A stretch of DNA of 5,732 nucleotides from an uncultured Ruminococcus sp. (GTDB lineage Bacteria > Bacillota > Clostridia > Oscillospirales > Acutalibacteraceae), in assembly GCA_902773065.1 (NCBI GenBank), contig CACYDD010000221.1:1-5732 (forward strand). The letters are read 5' to 3'. Shown here one piece after another: positions 5,575-5,732 of the stretch. The translations under genes were made by a program, and so were the position numbers. Numbering within the stretch: position 1 is the first letter of the stretch; every line of letters begins with the position of its first letter. The notes beneath the pieces are model-generated. The model saw only the letters and a program-made list of their open reading frames with translations, did no database searches and was not told the DNA's origin.

Positions 5575-5603
5575 ATTATATCATATGCAGGAGTCAAAGT
5601 CAA
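5575..5603 (-). promoter_or_regulatory. Near-consensus sigma-A promoter facing left
   Basis: On the minus strand, TTGACT (5603-5598) and TATAAT (5580-5575) are separated by exactly 17 bases, with 11 of 12 consensus matches. It is by far the best promoter in the window. It lies between the rrn terminator (5617-5648) and a sequence that folds strongly, so it is well placed to start a separate RNA downstream of the rRNA operon. The predicted start is about 5568. Confidence 0.72.
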
Positions 5604-5616
5604 TATTCATCAATCA

Positions 5617-5648
5617 TAAAAATAACCGCCCTGTCGGACGGTTATTTT
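5617..5648 (-). terminator. Terminator of the rRNA operon
   Basis: On the minus strand, AAAATAACCG (5648-5639) pairs perfectly over 10 bp with CGGTTATTTT (5628-5619), with two further G-C pairs inside. The U tract is formed by the 3' arm plus one more T (5622-5618). It begins three bases after the 5S rRNA 3' end. Confidence 0.85.
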
Positions 5649-5650
5649 AA

Positions 5651-5732
5651 AGTGTTGGCATCTTCCTATTTTCCCGGGACGTCACCATCCGAGTATCTTC
5701 GGCACTATCGAGCTTAACTTCCGTGTTCGGCA
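5651..5732 (-). rRNA. rrf: 5S ribosomal RNA, 3' part (5' end beyond window)
   Basis: The reverse complement reads TGCCGAACACGGAAGTTAAGC (5732-5712), the conserved 5S core, then GGATGGTGACGTCCCGGGA and the 3' end GATGCCAACACT. The final CCAACACT would pair with the missing 5' end in helix I. About 82 of roughly 117 nt are visible. As the last gene of a standard 16S-23S-5S operon it implies an rrn operon running leftward into this window, converging on the ATPase gene. Confidence 0.95.

Noticed and set aside
5360..5603. Two overlapping minus-strand ORFs (61 and 71 codons) in the gene-poor end
   Set aside because: Both begin at TTG codons without a Shine-Dalgarno site. One starts inside the -35 box of the promoter and the other inside hairpin 1, and the sequence is better explained as structured RNA.
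1..5732. CRISPR array, tRNA genes, integrase or attachment sites
   Set aside because: No regularly spaced repeats, no tRNA-like cloverleaf or TTCRA core, and no recombinase-like protein was found on reading both strands.

Overview
This window looks like chromosome of a low-to-moderate G+C Clostridia, most likely Ruminococcus or another Oscillospiraceae. That placement is inferred from codon use, the protein flavour (a FolD with DVDAFHP, an aminotransferase of a type I associate with gut Firmicutes) and a GC-rich 'GCCAGCCTTTTCAAAGGCTG' module that I recall as dispersed in Ruminococcus-like genomes. No database search was possible.

Layout, left to right. Positions 1-595 hold the C-terminal two thirds of folD (one-carbon metabolism), followed by a weak terminator-like hairpin. 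Positions 683-1076 hold a small two-gene module that reads like a decayed toxin-antitoxin operon. It has an intact 70-aa acidic ORF overlapping the start of a zeta-toxin/AAA-type kinase gene. The kinase is cut off just after its Walker A motif, where a hairpin-rich dispersed repeat (about 991-1072) takes over. Positions 1126-2328 encode a complete DegT/DnrJ/EryC1/StrS PLP-dependent sugar aminotransferase, closed by a strong terminator. Positions 2466-5096 encode a complete P-type Ca2+-type cation ATPase (P2A, PacL/YloB/LMCA1-like), also closed by a strong terminator.

The last 590 bases contain no convincing protein gene but are not empty. The minus strand enters with the 3' part of a 5S rRNA (end of an rrn operon) and its terminator. 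Next comes a near-consensus sigma-A promoter (TTGACT-17-TATAAT) facing left, immediately followed by a sequence that can fold as a three-way junction with mutually exclusive helices. Further left are a second TATAAT box, a perfect 9-bp hairpin, a REP-like palindrome and a rho-independent terminator whose one wobble pair forms only in the minus-strand RNA. I read this as one transcript of about 330 nt, or two shorter ones, of non-coding RNA between the rrn operon and the convergent ATPase gene. This is the part of the window most likely to be undescribed.

The protein genes are not an obvious pathway. folD, the aminotransferase and the ATPase are separated by terminators and appear to be independent transcription units.
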